Source of the DNA: Pseudomonas koreensis
GTDB lineage: Bacteria; Pseudomonadota; Gammaproteobacteria; Pseudomonadales; Pseudomonadaceae
DNA length: 64,000 bases
Direction: 5' to 3'
Assembly (NCBI RefSeq): GCF_012986595.1
Contig: NZ_JAAQYM010000002.1
Location: 310,001 to 374,000, forward strand
Positions 55,891-63,678 of the stretch are shown one piece after another. Position 1 is the stretch's first letter; every line of letters starts with the position of its first letter. The notes beneath the pieces were generated by a model. It was not told where the DNA came from. It searched no databases and worked only from the letters and a program-made list of their open reading frames with translations. The translations under genes and the position numbers were made by a program.

Positions 55891-57491
55891 TCGCCAAACG
55901 CCTTGCTTTTCAGCTTCTGATAACGCGCAAAACGCGCGTCGGTGTCGGGCATCAGGCCAACCATTTTCAGGCAGGCCCGACATTCTTCCAGCTCCGCTGA
56001 CGGCACACTGGTGTCGGTGCCGTGCAGCAGCGACTGGGCCATGTTCAGCGCGATACTGATGTTCTTCGGTTGCATCTTCAGCGCCTTGCGGAACACCTCG
56101 CGGGCCTCCACGAGGTTGCCGGTCTTGTACACGCGCACGCCTTGACGGTTGAGGTCGGCGGCAGCGTTGCTCGAACTGAGGATAGTCGGGTCGTCGGTGA
56201 GCTTGGCGATGTCTTTCATCACTGCCGGATCGTCACCGTAGATCTCCGCGCAGCTCTTGAGCATCGAAGTGCCCGCCTCGGCCTGCCCGAGCATCTGCAA
56301 CTGCTTGGCAACCAGCAGCGCTGCTTCAGGGCTCATGAACTGCTCCATGCCGTCGAGACGCATCAGCGCTTGCTCGGTGAGCTTGTCAGCGGTTTCGGCG
56401 TCGTTGAGCAACAGACTGGTGGCCTTCATCAGGCGCGCGCGAATCTGCAGGCCCGGGTCAGACGGGTTCTCTTTGGCGACGGCGCTGAGGGTGGTGTTGA
56501 TCTCCAGCCGAGTGCGGGTGTCGAGACCACGCTCACTGCCCTTGCTGATCAAGGCATGGGCCAGGCCAAGATTGCTTTCCGGATCCTTGAAGCGCGACTG
56601 CGCGCCCTGCGCCACGGCCTGACGATAGGCCCGGGACGCGGTGTCGAAGTCCTCGTTGGCCATCGCCAGTTTGCCGAGCAACGCTTGCCGGCGCACCGCC
56701 AGCGGCGACAAACGAATCGCCTCCTCCAGCACGCGCTGCGCACCTTTGGTATCGCCCTCGGCCACCAGCACATCGGCCATGCCGTCATACAGCGCCGGCA
56801 TCATCGGGAACACCTTCAGCGCTTTCTCATAGACGCCTTTGGCCTGCGCCACTTGCCCACGCTTGAACAACAACTTGCCCAACCCGGCAAATGCCCACGG
56901 CAACGGCCGATCAGCGATGATGCTGTCGTACAGGCGTTCAAGGGCTTCGTTCTGATTCATGTCGCGCAGCGCATCGGCGCGATAACGCAGGCACAGCGGC
57001 GAATAACGGATGTCCTGCTTGCACAGCGCAATGCAGGCATTGAGCACCTCGACCGGCTTCCCGCGATCAAGGGCTTGCAGAATCGGTTTGAGCAACGTCT
57101 TGCGCTGCTCCAGACGCTCCAGACGCTGCGCCAGACCAGAGCGGTTGAACGGTTTGGTCAGGTACGCATCCGGCTCGTGCTCCAGGGCACTGAGCACCAT
57201 CGCCTGACTGGTCTCGGCCGTCACCATGACAAACACCGCCTCATGGCTGATGAGCTTTTCCGACATCAGGTCTTCCAGCACCTGCTGGCCGTTCTTCTTG
57301 CCATCGCCGAGGTGGAAATCCTGCAGGATGAAATCGTAGGACTTCTGCGCACACATCTTCAGCGCCTGCTCGCCGGTATCCGCGGTGTCCACATCTTTGA
57401 CCCCCAGCTCGCGCAGCATCGAACGCACGGAACTGCGGAAATCCGAGAAATCATCGACGATCAGAAAACTCTTTTGGTGATACGACAGCAT
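55887..57491 (-). CDS. Receiver-TPR response regulator
   Basis: 534 residues from MLSYHQKSFLIVDDFSDF. An N-terminal receiver (FILQDFHLGDGKKNG holds the phospho-Asp; VTAETSQAM and YLTKPFNRSG complete it) is followed by about 400 residues of tetratricopeptide repeats (e.g. GRLLFKRGQVAQAKGVYEKALKVFP-like and NLVEAREVFRKALKMQPKN units). No DNA-binding domain, so output is probably by protein contact. Operon with the soluble kinase. Confidence 0.88.
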   Translation of the reverse strand: MLSYHQKSFLIVDDFSDFRSSVRSMLRELGVKDVDTADTGEQALKMCAQKSYDFILQDFHLGDGKKNGQQVLEDLMSEKLISHEAVFVMVTAETSQAMVLSALEHEPDAYLTKPFNRSGLAQRLERLEQRKTLLKPILQALDRGKPVEVLNACIALCKQDIRYSPLCLRYRADALRDMNQNEALERLYDSIIADRPLPWAFAGLGKLLFKRGQVAQAKGVYEKALKVFPMMPALYDGMADVLVAEGDTKGAQRVLEEAIRLSPLAVRRQALLGKLAMANEDFDTASRAYRQAVAQGAQSRFKDPESNLGLAHALISKGSERGLDTRTRLEINTTLSAVAKENPSDPGLQIRARLMKATSLLLNDAETADKLTEQALMRLDGMEQFMSPEAALLVAKQLQMLGQAEAGTSMLKSCAEIYGDDPAVMKDIAKLTDDPTILSSSNAAADLNRQGVRVYKTGNLVEAREVFRKALKMQPKNISIALNMAQSLLHGTDTSVPSAELEECRACLKMVGLMPDTDARFARYQKLKSKAFGE

Positions 57492-57725
57492 CGAGGATTT
57501 CCAGGCAGTTGAAGTGGGGGCAATTTCAGGCGCGCAGATGATAGCTGCCGGCCAAATGCTATCAAGCGATTTCACACGACTTTTAAGTCACCGAGTGGGT
57601 TATCGGCCACAAGTGACGTTCCCTGAAGCGGACACTTCAAGATTCCTCGCACAGCGATTACCCTGCGCGCCGGCTCATCTTTCCACTACAAGGTTTATCT
57701 CCTGTACATCAAGGGACGTTGCATC

Positions 57726-59066
57726 GTGTCCGCCTGTGCGCTGCTGTTCATTCAGCAGGCGATGGCGACCGGAATGGATTGTGCGAAAGCGGCGAGTGCC
57801 GTGGAAAATGCGATTTGTGCGGACAAGGGGTTGTATGAGCTGGATGCGCAGATGGCTACGGCATACAACAAGCTCATGAAGTCCACGTCAGATACCAAGG
57901 CCGAGCTGAAAAGCGCTCAGCGCCTTTGGCTAAAGACCCGCAACCAATGCGCTGAGGAGGTCAGTTGCCTGAATCAGCGCTATCGCGAGCGACTGGAATC
58001 GCTGCAGGCGCAATGGGTCGATACGCTGGCGTACTCGCCCGACGAAACAGACAAACAGGCGATGGTGGAGCTACAGCAACGTATCGAGGCAGCGAGCAAG
58101 GTTGATCCTGAGTTTGCCCTGGAAAAGACCCTTGATGCGTTCACGGTGAGCCTTGATAAAACCTCGTTTGCCGGCATCCCCGATGATGATGATGAGCAGA
58201 CGCACTTTCCCGAGGCGATCCCCAACGGGGTGAGCCAGGAAGAGTGGAAAGCATTAACTGCTTCCAACATCACGGGAGCCGCCGACACCGGTCAAACGAC
58301 TTATATCCTCACCGATCTGGATGGCGATGGGCTGCGCGACCTGATCGTTGAAACCTATTCCGGCGGCACCGGGTTGTTCTGGTACACCGAAACCTGGCGC
58401 GGCACGGGCAGCCGATTCATCAGACGAGGTGCCGAAGCTGCACCAGAAGCCAACGCCGAGACCACCCTTTTCTACACCAATGATCGCGGTGCCAACCAAG
58501 CGGTCAACTGGATCAAGGTGCATGGAAAACTCTACGCCGCCTATCGAAACAGTGCCTACGGCGTTGATCAGGTCTATCTGCTCAATCCGCTACGGATCAA
58601 CCGCCAGGTCCCCACGGTAACGGTGCAATATCTTTATGAACTGAACGTGCCTCGCACTCAGGCGAATCAGGACAATCCGACAGCCTATGAACTGGAGCCC
58701 GCCGTACAAAAGGCGCTCACTCAAGGTTTGTCCAAGATAGGCACTACGACGCCGAAGAACTCGGCCCCCCTCTGCCCAATCCCGCCATCAGGCCCGGGGG
58801 ACGACGACTATTACAGCTACGGCGCAAGTTATTACGCGATTGAACCCATCGCCGATTTCCCGGTAATTCTCGGTGATGACTGCTTTATCGCCAGACTGAT
58901 CAATTGGTATGGCAGCTACGATGAAAAAGTTGGGCTGTTCGCTCAACTGACGCTGCGTAAGCCGGGATCTGAAGAACAGGCACAAAGTTACACCGTCAAT
59001 GGGCATCGCCACATCACCCGAGTCAGCACTTCGATAGGCAAGGCCGAGGGTGGCGCGGCAAATTAG
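57726..59066 (+). CDS. LprI/DUF1311-family exported protein with long C-terminal extension
   Basis: 446 residues from a GTG; the signal peptide (SACALLFIQQAMATG) is short, and the frame is open upstream without a better start, so the true start is uncertain. Residues ~17-95 are a LprI-like (DUF1311) domain: DCAKAASAVENAICAD ... LYELDAQMATAYNKL ... RLWLKTRNQC, with the family's cysteine pairs. The remaining ~350 residues are a globular extension with a calcium-loop-like DLDGDGLRDLIVE segment. LprI proteins inhibit lysozyme in mycobacteria; a role here is inference. It ends at a strong terminator just before the tRNA remnant. Confidence 0.75.
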   Translation: MSACALLFIQQAMATGMDCAKAASAVENAICADKGLYELDAQMATAYNKLMKSTSDTKAELKSAQRLWLKTRNQCAEEVSCLNQRYRERLESLQAQWVDTLAYSPDETDKQAMVELQQRIEAASKVDPEFALEKTLDAFTVSLDKTSFAGIPDDDDEQTHFPEAIPNGVSQEEWKALTASNITGAADTGQTTYILTDLDGDGLRDLIVETYSGGTGLFWYTETWRGTGSRFIRRGAEAAPEANAETTLFYTNDRGANQAVNWIKVHGKLYAAYRNSAYGVDQVYLLNPLRINRQVPTVTVQYLYELNVPRTQANQDNPTAYELEPAVQKALTQGLSKIGTTTPKNSAPLCPIPPSGPGDDDYYSYGASYYAIEPIADFPVILGDDCFIARLINWYGSYDEKVGLFAQLTLRKPGSEEQAQSYTVNGHRHITRVSTSIGKAEGGAAN

Positions 59067-59084
59067 CCAGCGGTGAACTGAACG

Positions 59085-59124
59085 AAAAAGCCCCGCCAGG
59101 TCATCCTGTGCGGGGCTTTTTTTG
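59085..59124 (+). terminator. Terminator of the LprI-like gene
   Basis: AAAAGCCCCGC / GCGGGGCTTTT stem followed by more T residues, 20 bp after the stop. Confidence 0.92.
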
Positions 59125-59149
59125 CGAGCCGTTATGCGGCTCTGAATGA

Positions 59150-59196
59150 TGGTGTCCCAGGGCAGGTTCGAACTGCCAACCTTCCCCTTAGGAGGG
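59150..59196 (-). other. 3' remnant of tRNA-Arg(CCU), attachment site of the element
   Basis: On the minus strand the last 47 nt of a tRNA are intact: anticodon loop CTCCTAA, variable region, a perfect T-arm (GGCAG-TTCGAAC-CTGCC), acceptor 3' strand CTGGGAC, A and CCA. The 5' half is missing: bases further upstream (GGATAGC) do not pair with the anticodon stem. This is the usual scar left at one end of an element integrated into a tRNA 3' end; the complete tRNA should be at the other end, beyond the window. Confidence 0.85.
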
Positions 59197-59318
59197 CTAT
59201 CCAAACCCCAGCAAACAATGGCAAAACCCCGTATTTATTGGGTTTTTCGTCCGGTTGTGTCCGTAAAAACGACGCCGTATAGTTCTTTTTGCACCCACCA
59301 TGCACCCATGGGAACAAA

Positions 59319-60530
59319 TTGAAAGAGAAGCTCACCGCCAAGCTGCTGGCGTCCCTGCAGATAACCGGCCAGGAATATGAGGTCCACGATACCACCGTCG
59401 GCGGTCTGTTCGTGCGCGTCACTGCCGCCGGCGCCAAGTCCTATGTAGTGACCTGGGCCAGAGGCCGCAAGAAGACATTGGGTCGCATTGGCATACTCAC
59501 GTTGGAGCAAGCGCGAGCGGAGGCTACTCAATATCTCGCAGAGGCAAGAACCCTGGGGTAACCGCTAGCCGTCACCCAAGGACGTAAAGGCGCTACCCTC
59601 CCCTCCTTACGCGAGTTCATCGATGACATATACATGCCTTGGTTCAAGACGCACCACAAAGGGCATGAGAAAACCCTGCACACGCTCGACCACAACTTCG
59701 AAGCAATCATGCCCCAGCGTCTCAATGCGATCACTGGCCGCGACCTGGACCAGATCCGTACGGGATGGATGCAGTCAGGCAATAAGCCGTCGACGGTCAA
59801 CAGGAAAATGGGCTCGATCAGCGGCGTATTCAGCAGAGCCGTTGAATGGGAGTACATCGATGCCCACCCGATGGACAGGCTCAAAGCCTTAAAGGTCGAC
59901 TCGATGGGACTGGTCCGCTACTTAGATGCTGAAGAGACCAAACGACTTCGGGAAGCACTCGACGCCCGCCAAGACGAAGCGAGGACGGAGCGCGAGAGTG
60001 CGAACAAGTGGCGAGCGGATCGCGGTAAGGAACCGATGCCAAGCCTGCTTGAAGTCCGATTTACGGACCACTTGAAGCCTATGGTCCTGGTGTCCCTGAA
60101 CACAGGCATGAGACGCGGTGAGCTGTTCGACTTGAAATGGTCCGCAGTGAACTTCCAAACGAAGACGATCACCGCAGCCGGCGCCACCACCAAAACAAGC
60201 GACACACGACACATCCCGATGAACAAGGAAACGGTGCGCGTGCTGGAAGACTGGAAGAAGATGGCCGGCAAATCTCGATATGTGTTCCCGAGTCAGGAAG
60301 GCGGACGTCTGGAGGACGTTAAAAGCGCCTGGCTCAAGCTGCTAGAGCGAGCCAATATCGAAGGGTTCCGCTGGCACGATATGCGTCACGATTTCGCGTC
60401 ACGCCTAGTGATGGCCGGCGTACCGCTCAACACGGTACGGGATCTGCTGGGGCACGCCGATATAAAGATGACACTGAGGTATGCCCACTTGGCGCCTGGG
60501 ACGAAAGCCGCAGCAGTAGAGCTGATTTAG
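59319..60530 (+). pseudogene. Tyrosine integrase with an in-frame stop codon
   Basis: Two open segments are in the same frame: 59289-59561 (N-terminal arm-binding DUF4102-like domain, TAKLLASLQITGQEYEVHDTT) and 59562-60530 (core and catalytic domain). They are separated by a single TAA at 59559-59561, between EARTLG and PLAVTQGR; there is no frameshift. The downstream part retains all the tyrosine-recombinase motifs (TGMRRGELFDLKW, the HDMRHDFASR box, LLGHADIKMT and RYAHL with the nucleophilic Tyr). A TTG start at 59319 gives 403 codons, normal for the family; TTG 59289 is an alternative. One point change from GAA or CAA to TAA would explain the lesion. Confidence 0.85.
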
Positions 60531-61012
60531 AAGGGAATCAACTCTTTATCCGTGATAGGAACGATGGTCGGGCTAGATTTGTGCAGACTCACATGATCTA
60601 AGAGTTTGTCCCAGTTGTCTGTTACGAGAAACATTACCAGCCTATCCGGCTCCGTGGAGAAAGTCATATCCGGATAGTGCTGCCAAAAGTAAGCACTAGC
60701 CTTAATTGTCTCCCAGATACGAAGCTCATCGTACGTGAGCGCCTCTGGCATGTAGAGCGCAAGGTTAACCAAACGCACAGACTCATCGGTCGACCAGACT
60801 TTATCAATCACGCTGGAGAGACTATTCCCATCGAAGTCCCCGTGGGCTTGGCTCATCGCCTGAGCGATCGCCCACTCGATAACGGCCGTCAGTGATCGCT
60901 TCTGCACTCTTCCCATTATGTCGAGAGCGAATTTTATCTTCGGATCAATTCTGATACCGACGCTAACGGTTGTACTCGTCTCACCAGCCCGCTTACTTGT
61001 CTTCGTCGCCAT
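60527..61012 (-). CDS. Hypothetical protein with RHH-like N-terminus, 161 aa
   Basis: 161 residues. Residues ~15-50 (TVSVGIRIDPKIKFALDIMGRVQKRSLTAVIEWAI) fit a ribbon-helix-helix DNA-binding domain. The rest (LTYDELRIWETIKASAYFWQHYPDM...) is unassigned. Convergent with the integrase, overlapping by 3 bp, and divergent from the excisionase-like gene. Possible regulator of the integration module (inference). Confidence 0.65.
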   Translation of the reverse strand: MATKTSKRAGETSTTVSVGIRIDPKIKFALDIMGRVQKRSLTAVIEWAIAQAMSQAHGDFDGNSLSSVIDKVWSTDESVRLVNLALYMPEALTYDELRIWETIKASAYFWQHYPDMTFSTEPDRLVMFLVTDNWDKLLDHVSLHKSSPTIVPITDKELIPF

Positions 61013-61121
61013 ACCAATCCATCTGCTCTCTGAAGGTCAATTTAACTGACGTGATGGGCACAGCTTGCTCGACCCGCAAACCACTGTCAATCCGTGCGAA
61101 TACGTGCATGTTTAGCATTTG

Positions 61122-61134
61122 CTTGCATCGCAAG
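61122..61134. promoter_or_regulatory. Dyad in the divergent promoter region 61013-61199
   Basis: CTTGC-ATC-GCAAG inverted repeat, about midway between the RHH-like gene and the excisionase-like gene. Candidate operator for either protein. Confidence 0.45.
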
Positions 61135-61199
61135 AATTATGCATTGTAACCTAGCATCATCTGGCCCCCCTTTGGGTGTCGGAATTTAGGGAGATATCC

Positions 61200-61403
61200 A
61201 TGGAACAAGGTCAACAACAGATGGCACCGTTGTCGGTGAGCGTCGAAGAGTCTGCCCGTATTTTGGGCATATCGCGTTCGGCCACCTACGAGCTGATTGC
61301 TCAGGGCGAAATCAAAACATTTAAGATCGGCCGGCGACGATTGGCCTTGGCATCGGAACTGAAAGCATTCATTGAGCGCGCCGCAAAGGCCGGCTCACGA
61401 TGA
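61200..61403 (+). CDS. Excisionase-like HTH protein (AlpA/MerR type), 67 aa
   Basis: 67 residues from the ATG with AGGGAG upstream; the GTG at 61176 is less likely. A winged HTH of the excisionase/AlpA kind: LSVSVEESARILGISRSATYELIAQGEIKTFKIGRRRLALASELKAFIER. Such proteins act as directionality factors or repressors in integrated elements. Its stop overlaps an ATG (ATGA) leading into the next small ORF. Confidence 0.85.
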   Translation: MEQGQQQMAPLSVSVEESARILGISRSATYELIAQGEIKTFKIGRRRLALASELKAFIERAAKAGSR

Positions 61404-61429
61404 ATTGCGAAGAGAATAAGGAGCGAGGA

Positions 61430-61525
61430 ATGCGCAGGACCGCGCTGAAGGATGCTAAGGCGGTGTTCGAGCACCGCCTTAGCAAAAACACACTGGATAG
61501 CACCAACGTGAAGGGCAAACTATGA
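61430..61525 (+). CDS. Mini-ORF coupled between two HTH genes, 31 aa (41 aa from upstream ATG)
   Basis: An ATG at 61430 with AAGGAG 8 nt upstream gives 31 residues (MRRTALKDAKAVFEHRL...), ending in a TGA that overlaps the next ATG. An in-frame ATG at 61400 overlapping the excisionase stop (ATGA) would give 41 residues. Basic, Lys/Arg-rich, predicted helical. A perfect 13-bp hairpin lies inside the frame. The function is unknown; the coupled layout argues that it is translated. Confidence 0.55.
   Translation: MRRTALKDAKAVFEHRLSKNTLDSTNVKGKL
61453..61484. other. Perfect 13-bp hairpin inside the mini-ORF
   Basis: TGCTAAGGCGGTG (61453-61465) pairs perfectly with CACCGCCTTAGCA (61472-61484) around a TTCGAG loop. 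There is no T-run after it, so it is not a normal terminator. It could control translation of the coupled downstream gene or bind a protein as DNA. Confidence 0.8.
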
Positions 61526-61758
61526 CACGCCATTCTTCAACCGAGCAAGACCGCAAGATGATCGAGGCGCTTAGAAACGGCCCGGTTTCCTCCGTCGAGG
61601 CAGCTCAAACGCTCGACATCGTTCAGCCGCCGAGCACTATTCGTCGCCTAAGAAAAAAGGGGCACGAAATCCGCACCTACTGGACGCACCAGTCGACCGA
61701 GCCGGGTCGACCGCCGCACCGGGTTGCCAAATACATTTTGATGCGCGAAGCCTCGTAA
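61522..61758 (+). CDS. HTH_39-like small DNA-binding protein, 78 aa
   Basis: 78 residues with GAAGGG 7 nt upstream of the ATG. The HTH-like core is DRKMIEALRNGPVSSVEAAQTLDIVQPPSTIRRLRKKGHEI. It resembles the PF14090 helix-turn-helix proteins of Pseudomonas prophages. Translationally coupled to the mini-ORF by ATGA. Confidence 0.75.
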   Translation: MTRHSSTEQDRKMIEALRNGPVSSVEAAQTLDIVQPPSTIRRLRKKGHEIRTYWTHQSTEPGRPPHRVAKYILMREAS

Positions 61759-61773
61759 ACCATTGACTAGCCG

Positions 61774-61794
61774 GCGCCTCCATATCGGAGGCGC
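61774..61794. other. Hairpin after the HTH_39-like gene
   Basis: A perfect 8-bp GC-rich stem (GCGCCTCC / GGAGGCGC) with an ATATC loop, between two plus-strand genes. No T-tract. Confidence 0.55.
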
Positions 61795-61818
61795 TTGCGC
61801 CTGCCTGCGAGCCATTGA

Positions 61819-62274
61819 ATGGCATCTTCAAGAACAGTCCGAACCAAGAAAGCTAAAACGCCTCCTTTTGCGATGCTGTTTCTTGCCATGGGCCAGTCTG
61901 CCAATTACAGGGCTATGGGGCCCTGGTCTCGGTGCGTCCTCAATGAACTCATGATGCAGTACCGCGGCAACAACAACGGCGATCTATCGGCGACACGGAC
62001 AATGGCAAAGGAGTGGGGCATTGCCTCTGACAATACCCTTCGGAAGGCTCTGGCAGAACTCGAGGCCGGCGGCTGGATCATCCAGACCAGGAGTAGTATT
62101 TTTTCTCGCCATGGCGCGCGTTGCGCGCTCTACGCACTGAGCTGGTTTGCCATCGACGAATGCCCTGGCAAAGATCTTGAAATAGGTCCAACCCGCGCAC
62201 CTCCACGAACAATCCGCAGCCTCGCAATTTCGAATTCTTCCAGCGCAGAAAATGCGCACATACCGGCGCAATAA
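61819..62274 (+). CDS. Winged-helix-like protein of the element, 151 aa
   Basis: 151 residues. Residues ~35-100 (SRCVLNELMMQYRGNNNGDLSATRTMAKEWGIASDNTLRKALAELEAGGWIIQT) fit a winged-helix replication-initiator or regulator fold. The gene is followed immediately by GTGCGCA repeats that continue past its stop. A role in replication of the element is possible but not shown. Confidence 0.65.
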   Translation: MASSRTVRTKKAKTPPFAMLFLAMGQSANYRAMGPWSRCVLNELMMQYRGNNNGDLSATRTMAKEWGIASDNTLRKALAELEAGGWIIQTRSSIFSRHGARCALYALSWFAIDECPGKDLEIGPTRAPPRTIRSLAISNSSSAENAHIPAQ

Positions 62275-62390
62275 ATGCGCACGTAGAACGATCCGTTTGT
62301 ACGGCTCTGTCCGGTTGTATTTGTGACCTCTGTCTACGTGCGCAAAAAGTGCGCCGTAATTACCCGTTTACGTGCGCAGAAAGTGCGCAC
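62253..62390. repeat. GTGCGCA repeat array (iteron-like)
   Basis: TGCGCAC at 62253 and 62276 and two composite units, ACGTGCGCAAAAAGTGCGC (62336) and ACGTGCGCAGAAAGTGCGC (62370), the last two 34 bp apart. Six GTGCGC/TGCGCA cores fall within 140 bp, starting in the last codons of the winged-helix gene. Confidence 0.8.
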
Positions 62391-62447
62391 CCTTATAGAT
62401 ATCTACCATGCTGTCTGAGCTTTTAGTGCAGACCAGAAAGGATCAGG

Positions 62448-62765
62448 ATGAATAGAAACCCGATGCGTGCGGCCATGACTGACAACCTCGTCTTGCCAGT
62501 GTCGGTGATGGATAGTGAGCAGTGGAGAGGTATGCCGCTTGTGTCGAGAGTGGTCCTGTGGAATCTGATGCCTCAAGCGTGCAGTGCCCGGCCGAGAGAG
62601 ATCCTTCCATCCAGAGCCGTCACCTTTTCTGAACAATTGAAGTGTCGCAGGGCTCTGATCGACCTGATTGAGCGCGGCCTGATTGTCCGAACCATGACCA
62701 AGCCGGATCGTTACGCGCTCAACTTTCCGCCCTACCCGGAATACCCGCATTCCAGCCGGCGATGA
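62448..62765 (+). CDS. Hypothetical protein, 105 aa, downstream of the repeat array
   Basis: 105 residues with an AGGATCAGG stretch before the ATG. The middle (VTFSEQLKCRRALIDLIERGLIVRTMTKPDRYALN) looks like the second half of a winged-helix domain. I do not recognise a family. Convergent with the minus-strand block. Confidence 0.6.
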   Translation: MNRNPMRAAMTDNLVLPVSVMDSEQWRGMPLVSRVVLWNLMPQACSARPREILPSRAVTFSEQLKCRRALIDLIERGLIVRTMTKPDRYALNFPPYPEYPHSSRR

Positions 62766-62801
62766 GAAGGCACCACCCCGTTGCAGGGTAGTGCCGTCGA
62801 T

Positions 62802-62820
62802 ACTACGAAGCTTTCGTAGT
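62802..62820. terminator. Hairpin between convergent genes
   Basis: ACTACGAA-GCT-TTCGTAGT, a perfect 8-bp stem, followed by TTGT on the plus strand. It lies between convergent genes and may terminate both, weakly. Confidence 0.45.
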
Positions 62821-62823
62821 TTG

Positions 62824-63150
62824 TCAGTCGATGTCTGTTGGAGCGAACTGTTCAGCACCAGCCCGCAGTGAGCGCAGCCCAATCACCGCCGCCCGGGCCA
62901 CTCGGTCGATGAAGCCCGTTTCCAGACTTGTACATCGCCCTCCCATTCCCACGATCGCGAATTGGATCGCATGGAACGCCTCTGTTTCGTCGTGAGCAGC
63001 CAGCTCGGCAATCTCGACATCGAAGCAGGCGATACCCTTCTCCCAGTCCCCAGGCACGCCGTAGTTGTACCGAGGCCAATTGATGAGCCGACCGGCATCA
63101 TCGCGCTGGGTAAAACTCAGATCGTCCCGAGATTTGAAGGCGGCGCTCAT
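62824..63150 (-). CDS. Hypothetical element protein, 108 aa
   Basis: 108 residues; ATG preceded by GGAGG and overlapping the upstream stop (ATGA). The segment GIACFDVEIAELAAHDETEAFHAIQFAIVGMGGRCTSLETGFIDRVARAAVIGL is a conserved-looking helical core. Third gene of a coupled minus-strand block. No known family recognised. Confidence 0.62.
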   Translation of the reverse strand: MSAAFKSRDDLSFTQRDDAGRLINWPRYNYGVPGDWEKGIACFDVEIAELAAHDETEAFHAIQFAIVGMGGRCTSLETGFIDRVARAAVIGLRSLRAGAEQFAPTDID

Positions 63151-63392
63151 TGGACAACCTCCGCCGCGTCGAGCGCCTTCTGCATCTGCTCGACTTCACT
63201 GTCGACATAATTCGCCCAGTCGTAGCCAAGGAAACTGCCGAGGCTGGCCAGCTCCTCGATATCGTGCGACTTTCCGTGCTTCAGGTCCTTCGTGATGGCG
63301 TTGAACAGCACCCGCATATTGCTGATGCGTTCGTGTGTGGCACGAAGTAGCTCAAGAGCATCGTCGGCGATGCGAGCGTTGGCCTGGCTCAT
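63147..63392 (-). CDS. Hypothetical element protein, 81 aa
   Basis: 81 residues from MSQANARIADDALELLRATHERISNM; GGAGG upstream and ATGA overlap with the preceding gene. All-helical prediction (ITKDLKHGKSHDIEELASLGSFLGYDWANYVDSEVEQMQKALD). Middle gene of the coupled block. Confidence 0.62.
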   Translation of the reverse strand: MSQANARIADDALELLRATHERISNMRVLFNAITKDLKHGKSHDIEELASLGSFLGYDWANYVDSEVEQMQKALDAAEVVQ

Positions 63393-63574
63393 TGCACACC
63401 TCCAGCGATGATCCCACTGAACGGGGTGATGCAAGGCACCACCTTCACGCTGACGGCGCCGAGCATTTTCAGCGAGGCCAGATCAGTGAGTTTGATGCTG
63501 GCCGGCAAATTCATCGAGCCTATGACTTCCCCACGCGCATCGAGGATTTGGATGGTATTCTGTTTAAATTGCAT
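63389..63574 (-). CDS. Hypothetical element protein, 61 aa
   Basis: 61 residues from MQFKQNTIQILDARGEVIGSM; GAAGGTG upstream. A small beta-rich protein with a hydrophobic C-terminal segment (MLGAVSVKVVPCITPFSGIIAGG). First of three overlapping genes; the ATGA overlap couples it to the 81-aa gene. Confidence 0.6.
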   Translation of the reverse strand: MQFKQNTIQILDARGEVIGSMNLPASIKLTDLASLKMLGAVSVKVVPCITPFSGIIAGGVQ

Positions 63575-63678
63575 GACGTTCACCTTCAAGAGTCGTCGTG
63601 TGATCGCCAGGCCGCTGTTGACGCAGCGGCCTGGCACTTCTTCTCTGATGGCTCAGATTTGAGCCACCATTTCAACTG

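Noticed and set aside
59150-59196. End of a tmRNA (ssrA)
   Set aside because: The tail matches a tRNA acceptor and T-arm with an Arg CCU anticodon loop; tmRNA tag and ends are not present.
59289-60530. Frameshifted integrase
   Set aside because: Both halves are in the same frame (both start positions divisible by 3); the only lesion is one TAA.
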